A program made the position numbers and the translations under genes. Shown piece by piece: positions 1 to 8,030 of a stretch of DNA of 25,127 nucleotides; position 1 is the first letter of the stretch, and each line of letters begins with the position of its first letter. Origin of the DNA: Eubacterium sp. UBA3782 (GTDB lineage Bacteria > Bacillota > Clostridia > Lachnospirales > Lachnospiraceae); assembly GCA_002368795.1 (NCBI GenBank), contig DFFG01000056.1:3737-28863 (forward strand), given 5' to 3'. The notes beneath the pieces are model-generated. The model searched no databases. It worked only from the letters and a program-made list of their open reading frames with translations, and was not told where the DNA came from.

Positions 1-714
1 ATTTTCCACGACGATCAGCACGGAACTGCCATCATCACACTGGCCGGACTGCTGAATGCCCTGAAGGTCGTTGGAAAGAAGAAGGAGGATGTGCGCATCG
101 TCACCTCCGGCGCAGGTGCAGCCGCCATCTCCATCACAAAGCTGCTGCTCTCCGCCGGCTTTAAGAACATCATCATGACCGACCGCCGCGGCGCCATTTA
201 CAAGGGACGCGAGGAAGGCATGAACTGGATCAAGGAAGAAATGGCCGAGATCACCAACCTGGAGGGCCGCAAAGGCTCACTGGCCGATGTGCTGGTTGGC
301 GCTGATGTTTTCATCGGTGTTTCCGCTCCCGGTCTTGTCACCAAAGAGATGGTAAAGACCATGAATAAGGATGCCATCATCTTTGCCTGCGCAAACCCCA
401 CACCCGAGATCTATCCCGAGGAAGCCAAAGAGGCCGGTGCGGCTGTCATTGCCACGGGCCGTTCCGATTATCCGAACCAGATCAACAATGTTCTGGCCTT
501 CCCCGGTGTCTTCCGCGGCACTTTTGATGTCCGTGCCAGCGACATCAACGAGGAGATGAAGATGGCTGCCGCCATGGCCCTTGCAGATCTGATCTCTCCG
601 GAGGAGCTTGGTCCGGAGTATATCATCCCCAAGGCCTTTGACCCGAAGGTCGGCCCGGCTGTCGCTGCCGCCGTCGCGGAAGCTGCCAGAAGATCCGGCG
701 TAGCCAGGATCTAA
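1..714 (+). CDS. NAD(P)-dependent malic enzyme, 5'-truncated by the window edge
   Basis: This is the C-terminal 237 residues of a malic enzyme, which oxidatively decarboxylates malate to pyruvate in the cytoplasm. The reading frame is open from base 1 and starts inside the family signature FHDDQHGTA. It is followed by a Rossmann NAD(P)-binding segment (VTSGAGAAAISITKLL, starting at base 103) and the conserved ACANPTPEI segment near base 390. Bacterial malic enzymes of this type are about 380-400 residues long, so roughly 150 N-terminal residues lie outside the window. It ends in TAA at 712-714. A 7-bp inverted repeat (CAGTCCG/CGGACTG, 716-747) follows, but without a T-run, so it is a doubtful terminator. 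The family is clear; the cofactor preference cannot be read from the fragment. Confidence 0.95.
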   Translation: MFHDDQHGTAIITLAGLLNALKVVGKKKEDVRIVTSGAGAAAISITKLLLSAGFKNIIMTDRRGAIYKGREEGMNWIKEEMAEITNLEGRKGSLADVLVGADVFIGVSAPGLVTKEMVKTMNKDAIIFACANPTPEIYPEEAKEAGAAVIATGRSDYPNQINNVLAFPGVFRGTFDVRASDINEEMKMAAAMALADLISPEELGPEYIIPKAFDPKVGPAVAAAVAEAARRSGVARI

Positions 715-715
715 G

Positions 716-747
716 CAGTCCGCCCTGCCAGCAGACCGTCCGGACTG
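716..747 (+). terminator. Weak hairpin after the malic enzyme gene
   Basis: CAGTCCG (716-722) and CGGACTG (741-747) pair over 7 bp around an 18-nt loop immediately after the stop codon. No T-run follows, so termination is uncertain. Confidence 0.25.
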
Positions 748-914
748 GAACAGATCCTGTTAAAGCGAATGACGCTGCGGCAGAAAACCTCTGAGACTAA
801 AAAACATTTTACTGTTTCCTTTTGAACCCGGCAGTGCTGGAAGATGCCGATCTTTCCAGCGCGCCGCACCAGGAATGCGGAAGCGTTCCTGAAAAATCAT
901 CAGATAACCTGGGG

Positions 915-952
915 CTGTCGCATGAAGCTAATACCCTTGCTTCGTGCGGCAG
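915..952 (+). repeat. 14-bp hairpin upstream of the BMP-type gene, related to the 8918-9032 terminator stem
   Basis: CTGTCGCATGAAGC (915-928) pairs with GCTTCGTGCGGCAG (939-952) around a 10-nt loop, with two G-U wobbles. The left arm with its preceding GGGG is almost identical to the left arm of the terminator at 8918. No T-run follows. It ends about 15 nt before the Shine-Dalgarno GGAG of the next gene, so it could be a read-through terminator or a leader structure. Confidence 0.6.
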
Positions 953-974
953 TCTCATTAAAGATTGGAGTACA

Positions 975-2897
975 ATGACTGAAAATTACGCCATCGCCCA
1001 CAGAGCAGCCGAACGATCCGCCAGACGCGCTTATCTTTCCGGCCGCTCTCCCTATGTAACTGCTCTTGAGGATCAGGTTCCCAACATCAATTCGCTTCCC
1101 CGGGTTTCCCTGGGGCTGACCGAACTGCCTGTTTCGTCGATCGTCGGCACAATGAATTCTGGACGGAAAATCTCTTTTTCACCAGATTTTCTTCCTCTTC
1201 TTCCGCCGAAATCCGAATTTGCGCAGAAATGGGATCAACTCTGCGGCTATGCCGTCAATGAAGGACTGCGGGATGCGATCACTGTCTATGAGTATATGAA
1301 CCATTTCTATGTGCAGGAGGGCAACAAGCGCGTCTCTGTCTCCAAGTATCTGGGTTCCTACTCCATCCTGGCGGATGTGACCCGCATTCTTCCCGAGAAA
1401 AACGGATCGCGGGCAGTCAACATTTATTATGAGTTCGTCCGTTTTTATGATGTCACTCACCTCAATTCCATCACCTTCACCGAGGAAGGCCGGTATGCAC
1501 AGCTGGCTGAACTCCTTGGCCGTGATCTGGAAACCATGTGGCCTGCAGAGCTCATCCGGGATCTGAAAATGGCCTTCTTCCACTTCTCCGAGGTTTTTGA
1601 AGCCCGGGTAGGGAAGGAGCTGGACATCACGACTGGCGATGCCTTCCTAAAGTACCTGTCCGTCTATCCCCTGTCCGATCTGGGCCAGCCAAAGGATGCG
1701 ATCGCCCGGCAGGTGGACAAGCTCCGGAAGGAATTTCTGACCGAGGATGCGGACGATATTGACCTGGTGGAGAACGAGGAAGCCCTTGAGCAGAGCCGCG
1801 GCGTTGTAAAGAAGCTCCTGCATGCCGGGCCGCGGTACTCGGAAAAGAATCCGCTGAAGATCGCCTTCCTCTACGAGAAGAATCCTCAGATATCCGCATG
1901 GACCTATGGCCATGATCTGGGCAGAAGCCATCTGGAAAATGTTTTCGGTTCTGTGGTCCGTGTTTCTGCCTATGAAAACTGCGGCAGCAGCGCCTCGGCC
2001 GAGGAAGCCATAAAGAAGGCAGTCAGCGATGGCGCCGAGATCCTGTTCACGACCTCTCCGTCCCTGATGCCCGCTTCCCTGAAGATGGCCGTAGAGCATC
2101 CGGAGCTGACGATCTTCAACTGCTCGGTCTACCTTCCGCACCAGGCGGTGCGCGCCTATTACGGAAAAATGTTTGAGGCGAAATATCTGCTTGGCGTGCT
2201 GGCAGGATCGCTCAGCAAGGATGAGCGCATCGGCTATGTGGCTGACTACCCGCTTCTCGGAGATATTGCCAGCGTAAATGCCTTTGCCTCCGGCGTTTCC
2301 ATGTCGAATCCCTATGCAAAGGTCTATCTGAAATGGTCCTCCAGCAAGGACACCGACTACAATGCAGAGTTTGCGGAGGAAGGGATCCATCTGATCTCCG
2401 GCACGGAGTTCATCAAACCCGACAGTGCCGACCGCCGCTATGGCCTCTATGATATTCAGCCGGACGGCAGCATCCACAACCTTGCCTCTCCGCTCTGGCA
2501 GTGGGGCCGGTATTATGAGATGATCATCCGGAACGTCCTGAACGGCACGCTGAGCAGTCAGTCCGCCGATCATGCAACCAACTACTGGATGGGCATGTCT
2601 GCCGGTGTCATCGATGTCATCCTGTCCAACCATCTTCCGTACACCACAGTCAACGCGGCTGACCGCCTCAGATATGCGGTCATGTCCGGACTGATGAGCC
2701 CCTTCGACGGAGAGCTCCGCGACCAGCAGGGCAATGTACGTGTTCCCAGGGGCGGGCGCCTTTCCAGCCAGGAGATCATCACCATGGACTGGCTGAACGA
2801 CAACATCATCGGGGAGATCCCGAAGATGGCCGCGCTGCAGGAAAGTGCAGGTGAAACGCTGAAGATCAGCGCCGTCAAAGAGGTACTCCAAAAATGA
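975..2897 (+). CDS. BMP-family ligand-binding protein with ParB-like N-terminal region, no signal peptide
   Basis: The 640-residue protein has two parts. Residues about 50-150 resemble a ParB/sulfiredoxin-type fold: an LPVSSIVGT-like strand, then EGNKRVSVSKYLGS, like the ParB GHRR box, followed by ILADVTRI. Residues about 295-590 resemble BMP/PnrA-type nucleoside-binding proteins (KIAFLYEKNP, ILFTTSPSLM, GVLAGSLSKDERIGYVADYP, LYDIQPDGS). Classical BMP proteins are exported lipoproteins, but this one starts MTENYAIAHRAAERSARRAY with no hydrophobic segment or lipobox, so it is predicted to be cytoplasmic. I chose ATG 975 because GGAG lies just upstream; the in-frame TTG at 822 would put the 915-952 hairpin inside the gene. 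The stop overlaps the next gene's start by 4 bases, so the two are co-translated. The ligand is unknown; a nucleoside is the family's usual one. Confidence 0.8.
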   Translation: MTENYAIAHRAAERSARRAYLSGRSPYVTALEDQVPNINSLPRVSLGLTELPVSSIVGTMNSGRKISFSPDFLPLLPPKSEFAQKWDQLCGYAVNEGLRDAITVYEYMNHFYVQEGNKRVSVSKYLGSYSILADVTRILPEKNGSRAVNIYYEFVRFYDVTHLNSITFTEEGRYAQLAELLGRDLETMWPAELIRDLKMAFFHFSEVFEARVGKELDITTGDAFLKYLSVYPLSDLGQPKDAIARQVDKLRKEFLTEDADDIDLVENEEALEQSRGVVKKLLHAGPRYSEKNPLKIAFLYEKNPQISAWTYGHDLGRSHLENVFGSVVRVSAYENCGSSASAEEAIKKAVSDGAEILFTTSPSLMPASLKMAVEHPELTIFNCSVYLPHQAVRAYYGKMFEAKYLLGVLAGSLSKDERIGYVADYPLLGDIASVNAFASGVSMSNPYAKVYLKWSSSKDTDYNAEFAEEGIHLISGTEFIKPDSADRRYGLYDIQPDGSIHNLASPLWQWGRYYEMIIRNVLNGTLSSQSADHATNYWMGMSAGVIDVILSNHLPYTTVNAADRLRYAVMSGLMSPFDGELRDQQGNVRVPRGGRLSSQEIITMDWLNDNIIGEIPKMAALQESAGETLKISAVKEVLQK

Positions 2898-3568
2898 AAA
2901 TCCTGTGTGTAGCCGATGAAGAAGAAAAAGGATTGTGGGATTATTACCGTCCCGGATCTCTTTCCGGTACCGACCTGATCATATCCTGCGGAGATCTGGA
3001 TCCAGCCTATCTGGAATTCCTGGTCACCATGGCTTCCTGCCCGCTGATCTATGTCCGGGGCAATCACGACGGCCGGTATGCCCATCGGCCTCCCCAGGGC
3101 TGCGTCTGCATCGAGGAGCGCATCTACAACTTCCGCGGGCTGCGCATTGCCGGTCTTGGCGGATCCATGCGCTATAAGCCCGGCGCTCCGAACATGTACA
3201 CGGAGGAAGAAATGAAAAAAAGGATCGGCCGCCTGTCGGCAGACCTGTTTATCCACAACGGCTTTGACATCCTGGTCACCCATGCGCCGCTGCGAGACTA
3301 TGGGGACATGGAAGATCTGCCGCACCGTGGCTTTGCCTGCTTCCAGGAGCTGCTGGACCGCTACCATCCCATGTACATGCTCCACGGACATGTCCACAAA
3401 TCCTACGGTCATTTCCAGCGGGTCAGAGAGCTTTCCGAAGACACAAAGCTCATCAATGTCTGCGGCTCCTGGACACTGGAGCTGCCAAAGGATATCTACC
3501 CTGACCAGGGACTGGCAGGCTCTCCTCTGTATGATCTGTACATGCGTCTGAAGCGGTACGAAGAGTAA
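2894..3568 (+). CDS. YfcE-like calcineurin-type metallophosphoesterase
   Basis: This 224-residue cytoplasmic protein shows most of the metallophosphoesterase motifs: GDLD (33-36), GNHD (56-59), a THAP histidine (H130) and GHVH (165-168). The first motif, normally D-x-H, reads A-D-E-E here (D8 kept, histidine replaced by glutamate), so one metal ligand is altered. The family hydrolyses phosphodiesters or phosphomonoesters; the substrate cannot be told from sequence. The ATG overlaps the last codons of the upstream BMP-type gene (ATGA), which implies translational coupling and a shared role. The gene is followed by the structured repeat and the terminator at 3874-3940. The family call is firm, activity less so. 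Confidence 0.88.
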   Translation: MKILCVADEEEKGLWDYYRPGSLSGTDLIISCGDLDPAYLEFLVTMASCPLIYVRGNHDGRYAHRPPQGCVCIEERIYNFRGLRIAGLGGSMRYKPGAPNMYTEEEMKKRIGRLSADLFIHNGFDILVTHAPLRDYGDMEDLPHRGFACFQELLDRYHPMYMLHGHVHKSYGHFQRVRELSEDTKLINVCGSWTLELPKDIYPDQGLAGSPLYDLYMRLKRYEE

Positions 3569-3659
3569 ACGCCGCTTCAGTATCTATTTCTTCATCGGGA
3601 CACCTGATTTTTGAATTTGCGATATCTGATAAAATGAGTTGGCAAAACTGATTTATCCA

Positions 3660-3758
3660 ATACAGCCCACTCACCTGGAAGGCATTACGCAAACGGCTTC
3701 GGCCCTGCCGGGCCTGCAGATTGTTTGCTTTAATGTCTTCCAGGTGTGTGGGCTGTAT
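3660..3758 (+). repeat. Structured hairpin repeat, copy 1
   Basis: The element folds into one long, interrupted hairpin. The outer arms (3660-3675 and 3743-3758) pair with one mismatch. Inside lies a 67-nt core (3676-3742): GGAAGGCATTA pairs with TAATGTCTTCC (one G-U), a small internal loop follows, then GCAAAC pairs with GTTTGC, and a terminal hairpin GGCCC-TGCC-GGGCC sits between asymmetric strands. The core recurs almost unchanged at 24691-24755, while the outer arms are unrelated there. No T-run follows. It lies 91 nt after the metallophosphoesterase stop codon. Whether it acts as DNA or RNA is not known. Confidence 0.85.
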
Positions 3759-3873
3759 GAAATCTTCGGAAGATAATCAAACAGTTTTTCTGCAGGCCTG
3801 CCAGTGCAAAGCCATTTGCAGAATGTCTATCCGGGCATATCCTGCACTCAAGACAGGGATTCCTCCCATCTTA

Positions 3874-3940
3874 TAAAAAAAGCCCGGCCGGATAAGCCGC
3901 ATCACTTGAATACATGCGGCTTCCCGGCCGGGCGTTTTTT
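3874..3940. terminator. Bidirectional rho-independent terminator
   Basis: GCCCGGCCGG...AGCCGCAT pairs with ATGCGGCT...CCGGCCGGGC around a short loop. An A-run (3874-3881) flanks it on the left and a T-run (3935-3940) on the right, so it can stop the + strand metallophosphoesterase unit and the converging - strand mutarotase unit. Confidence 0.9.
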
Positions 3941-3993
3941 GCAGGCAGCGGAGCGCCCCTGCGAATAGTTTTTTGAAGTTCTCTTAAATCTCC

Positions 3994-4851
3994 TTAGAAG
4001 TTCATCTGGTAGCCTGCATGGAAGGTTTCTCCCTCCTCCAGGCTGTTGCCCCATTCCCGCTTCTCCAGCTGCTGATCAAAGTCAAAGCGGTCGGACCGTC
4101 CATACCAGGGCTCAATGCACACAAAGGGGGCGCATTTGCCAACCGGGGACCAGATGCCAAAAAGAGGTGCGTCAAATGTGACCTGCACCACACATTCTCC
4201 CTGCGGATCGATGATGGCGCAGCTGTGTGCCTGATCGTTCTCGATGATCAGAGCATCGTCATCAAACAGAGCTGGGGTGATGGCCATCGCACCGCTCTCA
4301 TCGAGGGGCAGATGCTTTTTCTCATCGGTGTAGACGCCTCCTCTGAGCACACCGACAGTGAGCGGCTCCTTCGTGTCGAACCGGAGGCGGTACCCTTCCA
4401 TTCCACAGTTGAATGCCGGATGCGCGCCGATGGAGAAATACATTTTGCGGGCATCGGTATTTTTCACTTCCCAACTGACTGCAAGTGTTCTGCCGGTCAG
4501 CCGGTAACCGATCACCAGTTCAAAATCAAAGGGGTACTTCTCCTTTGTCGCCGCGTCGGCACGGAGTATGAACCGGCAGAGCGTGCCGTCTGTCTCCAGA
4601 AGCGTAAATTCTCTGTCCCTGGCAAAGCCGTGCTGGCCCATATGGTATTCCTTGCCGTCAAAACGCGATACGCCGTCCCTGTACTGGCCGACCAGAGGAA
4701 ACAGCACCGGTGAAGTGCGGCCCCAGAAGGCCGGATCGGCCTGCCACATCTTTTCCACCCCGGAGCGCTTGTCCACGACCGAGCGCAGCTCTGCTCCGGC
4801 AGAGGAGATCTTTACTCTCAGCTCATCATTTTCCAAAATATATTCTGCCAT
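3994..4851 (-). CDS. Aldose 1-epimerase family protein, LacX-like
   Basis: This 285-residue cytoplasmic protein has the galactose-mutarotase-like fold of the LacX/YeaD branch, which interconverts anomers of sugars or sugar phosphates. Visible features are GQHGFARDREF (catalytic-type H74), SIGAHPAFNC (H144) and CIEPWYGRSD (E247, the likely general base). Length matches the LacX-like family (about 290). An AGAGGA ribosome binding site precedes the ATG. It is the last gene of the nth-pepF-mutarotase run and lies 63 nt after pepF. The precise sugar is unknown. Confidence 0.9.
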   Translation of the reverse strand: MAEYILENDELRVKISSAGAELRSVVDKRSGVEKMWQADPAFWGRTSPVLFPLVGQYRDGVSRFDGKEYHMGQHGFARDREFTLLETDGTLCRFILRADAATKEKYPFDFELVIGYRLTGRTLAVSWEVKNTDARKMYFSIGAHPAFNCGMEGYRLRFDTKEPLTVGVLRGGVYTDEKKHLPLDESGAMAITPALFDDDALIIENDQAHSCAIIDPQGECVVQVTFDAPLFGIWSPVGKCAPFVCIEPWYGRSDRFDFDQQLEKREWGNSLEEGETFHAGYQMNF

Positions 4852-4914
4852 ATCTGTTCCTCTCCGATCCTGCCGTTTATCCCCGGTCTGCAGCCTTTTT
4901 CAACGTTCGTCTGC

Positions 4915-6714
4915 TTATTCGGCCAGGGCCTCCATCTGTTCAATGGCCTTCTCAAACACCTCCAGAGCAGCATCGATGGGCTCTGCGGTAGACAGATCCA
5001 CACCGGCGATTTTCAGCAGGCTGACCGGGTCCTCCGTGCAGCCGGCCGACAGGAAGCGGAGGTATTTCTCCACCTCTTCCTTGCCGCCCTCCAGGATGCG
5101 GTGAGCGACCGCCACCGAGGAGGCAAAGCTCGTTGCATACTGGTAGACATAAAAATTGTAGTAGAAATGCGGGATCCTGCACCATTCATAGGCAATGAGC
5201 GGATCCGATACCATATCCTCGCCGAAATACTGCTGATTCAGCTCATAGTAGGTCTTGCAGAGGATATCTGCCGTCAGCGGGATCCCCGCTTCCGCCATCT
5301 CGTTTGTCTTGCGCTCAAACTCCTCAAACATCGTCTGGCGGAACAGGGTTCCCTTGAAGCTTTCCAGATAATGATTGATCAGATAAGCCTTCTCCTTTTT
5401 ATCCTCTGCCTTTCCCAGCAGATATTCCAGCAGCAGGATCTCGTTGGTGGTGGAAGCAACCTCCGCCACAAAGATCTTATAATCCGAATTGAAGAAGCTC
5501 TGGTTTTTGCAGGAATACCAGGTATGCAGAGAGTGCCCCATCTCATGCACCAGAGTAAAGACATCGTCCAGCGTACCGTTGTAATTCAACAGCATATAGG
5601 GATGTACGCCGTAGACACCTGAGGAATACGCGCCGCTGCGCTTTCCCTCATTTTCCACAACGTCGATCCACCGGGCGTCAAAGGCTTCACGAACGACAGA
5701 CAGGTACTCCTCTCCCAGCGGCTTCAGGGCTTCCAGCGCCATCGCCTTTGCCTCTTCGTAGCTCACCTCCATGGAAAAGTCACTGACCATGGGCGCATAA
5801 ACGTCATACATATGGAGCTTATCCACGCCAAGCATCTTTCTGCGCAGGCGCACATACCGGTGCATCTTGTCCAGATTCCGGTGCACACTGTCAAACAGAT
5901 TGTCGCAGACTGCAGGGTCTACATTATTTGCATCTACAGCAGCCTCAAAGGCGGAAGGATACTTTCTGGCCTTGGCAAAGAAGATCTGCTGCTTTACCTG
6001 ACCGTCGTAGAGCGCAGCCCAGGTGTTTTTGAATTCCGCAAAACGGGAATAGAATTTCTCGAAGGCTTCCTGCCGGAGCCCACGGTCCTCGCTCATCTGC
6101 AGCGGCACAAACCGGCCCTGGCTGAGCTGGATCACATTGCCCTCTGCATCAGATACCGTCGGGAACTTCAGATCTGCGTTGCTCAGCATGCCAAAGGCAT
6201 TGCCTGCCGTTCTGGCCATATCTCCTGCAGAGGCCAGCAGCTTCTCCATCTCGGCTGAGAGGGAGTGCTCTCTTCTGCGAACGATCTCACGGATGGAGAC
6301 CTCATATTTCTTCAGCTCAGGCACCTCCTGATAGAAAACTGTCAGCTGCTCCTCAGAGAGAGTGAGGATCTCCGGCTCCAGAAATGCACATTTCTCTTCT
6401 GCTGCTACGATCGTGCTCTGCGCCTTTGCGATAAGCTCCTGATTTTTGGGCTCGGCTGTATCCTCGTCATGCCGCATGCTGGCATAGCCGTGAATGCGGT
6501 AAAGCAGAAGCATCATCTTCTCGTACAGATCCAGAACTGTCTTCAGCTCCTGGGCTGACGCTGCCGCCCTTCCCTCAAGTGCCGCAATGGCATCGGCCGT
6601 CTCCACAGCCAGGGCTCTGTCCTTTTCCCAGGCATCGGTATCCGGAAAAATATCCTCCAGACACCAGGTCAGTGCCGGATCAACTTCCTGCCGTTTTGGT
6701 AAATTCTGTTCCAT
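4915..6714 (-). CDS. pepF: Oligoendopeptidase F (M3 family zinc metallopeptidase)
   Basis: This 599-residue cytoplasmic peptidase degrades short peptides. The zinc site HEMGH is at residues 390-394, with the third ligand E418 in FVAEVASTTNE, as in M3B oligoendopeptidases. The C-terminal segment GCTEDPVSLLKIAGVDL is also typical of PepF. Length is as expected (about 600). Its start lies 41 nt after nth and only a weak AAAGAA-type ribosome binding site is seen, so it may be translated from the nth transcript. Confidence 0.96.
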   Translation of the reverse strand: MEQNLPKRQEVDPALTWCLEDIFPDTDAWEKDRALAVETADAIAALEGRAAASAQELKTVLDLYEKMMLLLYRIHGYASMRHDEDTAEPKNQELIAKAQSTIVAAEEKCAFLEPEILTLSEEQLTVFYQEVPELKKYEVSIREIVRRREHSLSAEMEKLLASAGDMARTAGNAFGMLSNADLKFPTVSDAEGNVIQLSQGRFVPLQMSEDRGLRQEAFEKFYSRFAEFKNTWAALYDGQVKQQIFFAKARKYPSAFEAAVDANNVDPAVCDNLFDSVHRNLDKMHRYVRLRRKMLGVDKLHMYDVYAPMVSDFSMEVSYEEAKAMALEALKPLGEEYLSVVREAFDARWIDVVENEGKRSGAYSSGVYGVHPYMLLNYNGTLDDVFTLVHEMGHSLHTWYSCKNQSFFNSDYKIFVAEVASTTNEILLLEYLLGKAEDKKEKAYLINHYLESFKGTLFRQTMFEEFERKTNEMAEAGIPLTADILCKTYYELNQQYFGEDMVSDPLIAYEWCRIPHFYYNFYVYQYATSFASSVAVAHRILEGGKEEVEKYLRFLSAGCTEDPVSLLKIAGVDLSTAEPIDAALEVFEKAIEQMEALAE

Positions 6715-6755
6715 GTTCTTTGTCGGTCCGGCTCATACCCGGACGTTTCCTCCTG

Positions 6756-7388
6756 TCAGATATTTTTTGCGCAGATGTCCTCCAGGCAGCATCTGTCGCA
6801 GTATGGCTTTGTTCTTGCCGTACAGACCGCACGGCCATGCTCCACGAATCGGTGGCACAAAAGATTTCCCTCCTCCGGAGGCACGATCTTCCAGAGCGCC
6901 ATCTCTACCTTTTTTGGCTCCTTGATGCCGTCCACAAGGCCGATCCGGTTGCACAGGCGGATACAGTGCGTATCTGTTACGATGGCGGGCTTTCCAAAGA
7001 CATCACCCATGATCAGGTTTGCGCTCTTTCTGCCGACTCCTGGCAGAGAAAGCAGGGCGTCAAAGTCATCGGGAACCTTTCCGCCATAGACATCCCTCAG
7101 CATTCGCATGCAGGCGCTGATGTCCCTGGCCTTGCTGCGGCCCAGACCACAGGGCCGGACGATCGCCTCGATCTCATCGGGATCCGCCTCCGCCAGTGCG
7201 TTGACATCCGGAAAGCGGGCATACAGATCCTGCACCACGACATTGACCCTGGCGTCGGTGCACTGGGCGGCCAGACGTACACTGACCAGAAGCTTCCAGG
7301 CATCATCATAATCCAGCGTACAATCCGCATCCGGATACGTCTCTGCCAGACGGCGGATCACCTCTTCCACCAGCTTCTTTCTGTCCAT
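6756..7388 (-). CDS. nth: Endonuclease III (DNA glycosylase / AP lyase)
   Basis: This 210-residue base-excision repair enzyme removes oxidised pyrimidines and cleaves abasic sites. The helix-hairpin-helix LPGVGRKSAN contains the catalytic lysine K121, and TDTHCIR contains the aspartate D139, matching K120/D138 of E. coli Nth. The C-terminal iron-sulfur cysteines are C199, C207, C210 and C216. The first spacing is seven residues rather than the usual six, a small oddity. I start at ATG 7388 because AAAGGAG lies 9 nt upstream and the length then fits the family; an in-frame start at 7424 would bury that site. It leads the nth-pepF-mutarotase unit. Confidence 0.95.
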   Translation of the reverse strand: MDRKKLVEEVIRRLAETYPDADCTLDYDDAWKLLVSVRLAAQCTDARVNVVVQDLYARFPDVNALAEADPDEIEAIVRPCGLGRSKARDISACMRMLRDVYGGKVPDDFDALLSLPGVGRKSANLIMGDVFGKPAIVTDTHCIRLCNRIGLVDGIKEPKKVEMALWKIVPPEEGNLLCHRFVEHGRAVCTARTKPYCDRCCLEDICAKNI

Positions 7389-7422
7389 TTCTTTGTTCTC
7401 CTTTCCTGATCCTGCCTGCACC

Positions 7423-7448
7423 ATTATACGCCATCCGGCTTCCGGATG
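7423..7448 (-). promoter_or_regulatory. nth -10 element with adjacent palindrome
   Basis: On the - strand TATAAT lies 35 nt before the nth start. Immediately upstream is a perfect inverted repeat CATCCGG-CTT-CCGGATG (7432-7448), which would occupy the promoter spacer and could be an operator. No good -35 is visible, so the promoter assignment is tentative. Confidence 0.4.
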
Positions 7449-7525
7449 CTACCTTGATTCTTCAGCTATCTCACTGCTCCGTCCAGCCTCCCGCCGCTCT
7501 TTTGCCAGTGCATGTACGAAACCTG

Positions 7526-7647
7526 CCCTTCATGCACTCTATTATGCGATTTGTTTGGAAAGAGGCCTTGCATGCACACCATGGGGCGATGTGCCAGTGA
7601 CGCCAGCCTTGCATGCACAAAGAGGCCGCCGCACCAGCCGCATTCTG
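7526..7647. repeat. Three degenerate ~40-bp direct repeats
   Basis: CCTTGCATGCAC occurs at 7566-7577 and 7607-7618, with the variant CCCTTCATGCAC at 7526-7537. The spacings are 40 and 41 bp. Sequence between units is only weakly alike. It could be the remnant of a tandem or mobile repeat; no function is evident. Confidence 0.45.
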
Positions 7648-7890
7648 TTCATAGATCATTTTCCCCGGAACCGGTCTTGTCACCTGCGCCCGGCGGATAT
7701 TGCGGCGAAACCCTTAGATTCCTCCATGTACCGGGAATGCGGACGTTCCATCCGGAATGTCTATGCACGTTTTTATGTCTGGCACGGCAGCCTCTCTGCC
7801 ATGTGGTCTGCAGTTCTGCCTGCTTTGTTAACCGCCGCGTCGCCGCAGCGGATCTTGTCCTTATTGCTTTCCGGCCGAAGGATCGATTAT

Positions 7891-8010
7891 TTATCTCTCG
7901 ACCAGCCCGTTTCTCTCACCATAACGGAAAAGGAATTCTCCGCCGATGCCAAGGGTGGTGCACACGATGCCGGAAACCAGGATACCCATCACGAAATTTA
8001 CTGTAAACAT
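7891..8010 (-). CDS. Small membrane peptide, 39 residues
   Basis: A 39-codon frame starts at ATG 8010 with an excellent ribosome binding site (AAGGGAGG, 9 nt upstream) and ends in TAA at 7891. The peptide begins MFTVNFVMGILVSGIVCTTL, giving one hydrophobic segment over residues about 4-23, followed by GIGGEFLFRYGERN and a charged tail, so a single-pass membrane peptide is likely. It lies about 106 nt after the guanylate kinase-like gene and is preceded by a TATACT-like -10 and a perfect 12-bp palindrome. I do not recognise a family. The strong initiation site and sensible hydrophobic pattern support a real gene. Confidence 0.7.
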   Translation of the reverse strand: MFTVNFVMGILVSGIVCTTLGIGGEFLFRYGERNGLVER

Positions 8011-8030
8011 TGTTCTGAACCTCCCTTATT

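Larger units (their letters stand above)
7389..7890. other. Gene-free stretch between nth and the small peptide gene
   Basis: No convincing gene is seen here. It holds a -10 like TATAAT for nth (7423-7428 on the - strand) without a good -35, a perfect 7-bp inverted repeat (7432-7448) next to it, and three short direct repeats around 7526-7647. The long + strand open frame across it has no family features and crosses the real - strand small gene. Confidence 0.5.

Noticed and set aside
822..974. TTG start extending the BMP-type gene by 51 residues
   Set aside because: It has no ribosome binding site, would place the 915-952 hairpin inside the gene, and the added residues have no family likeness. 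ATG 975 has GGAG just upstream.
1647..2891. A 414-codon open frame on the - strand inside the BMP-type gene
   Set aside because: It is a shadow of the + strand coding frame, with no recognisable domain and no ribosome binding site.
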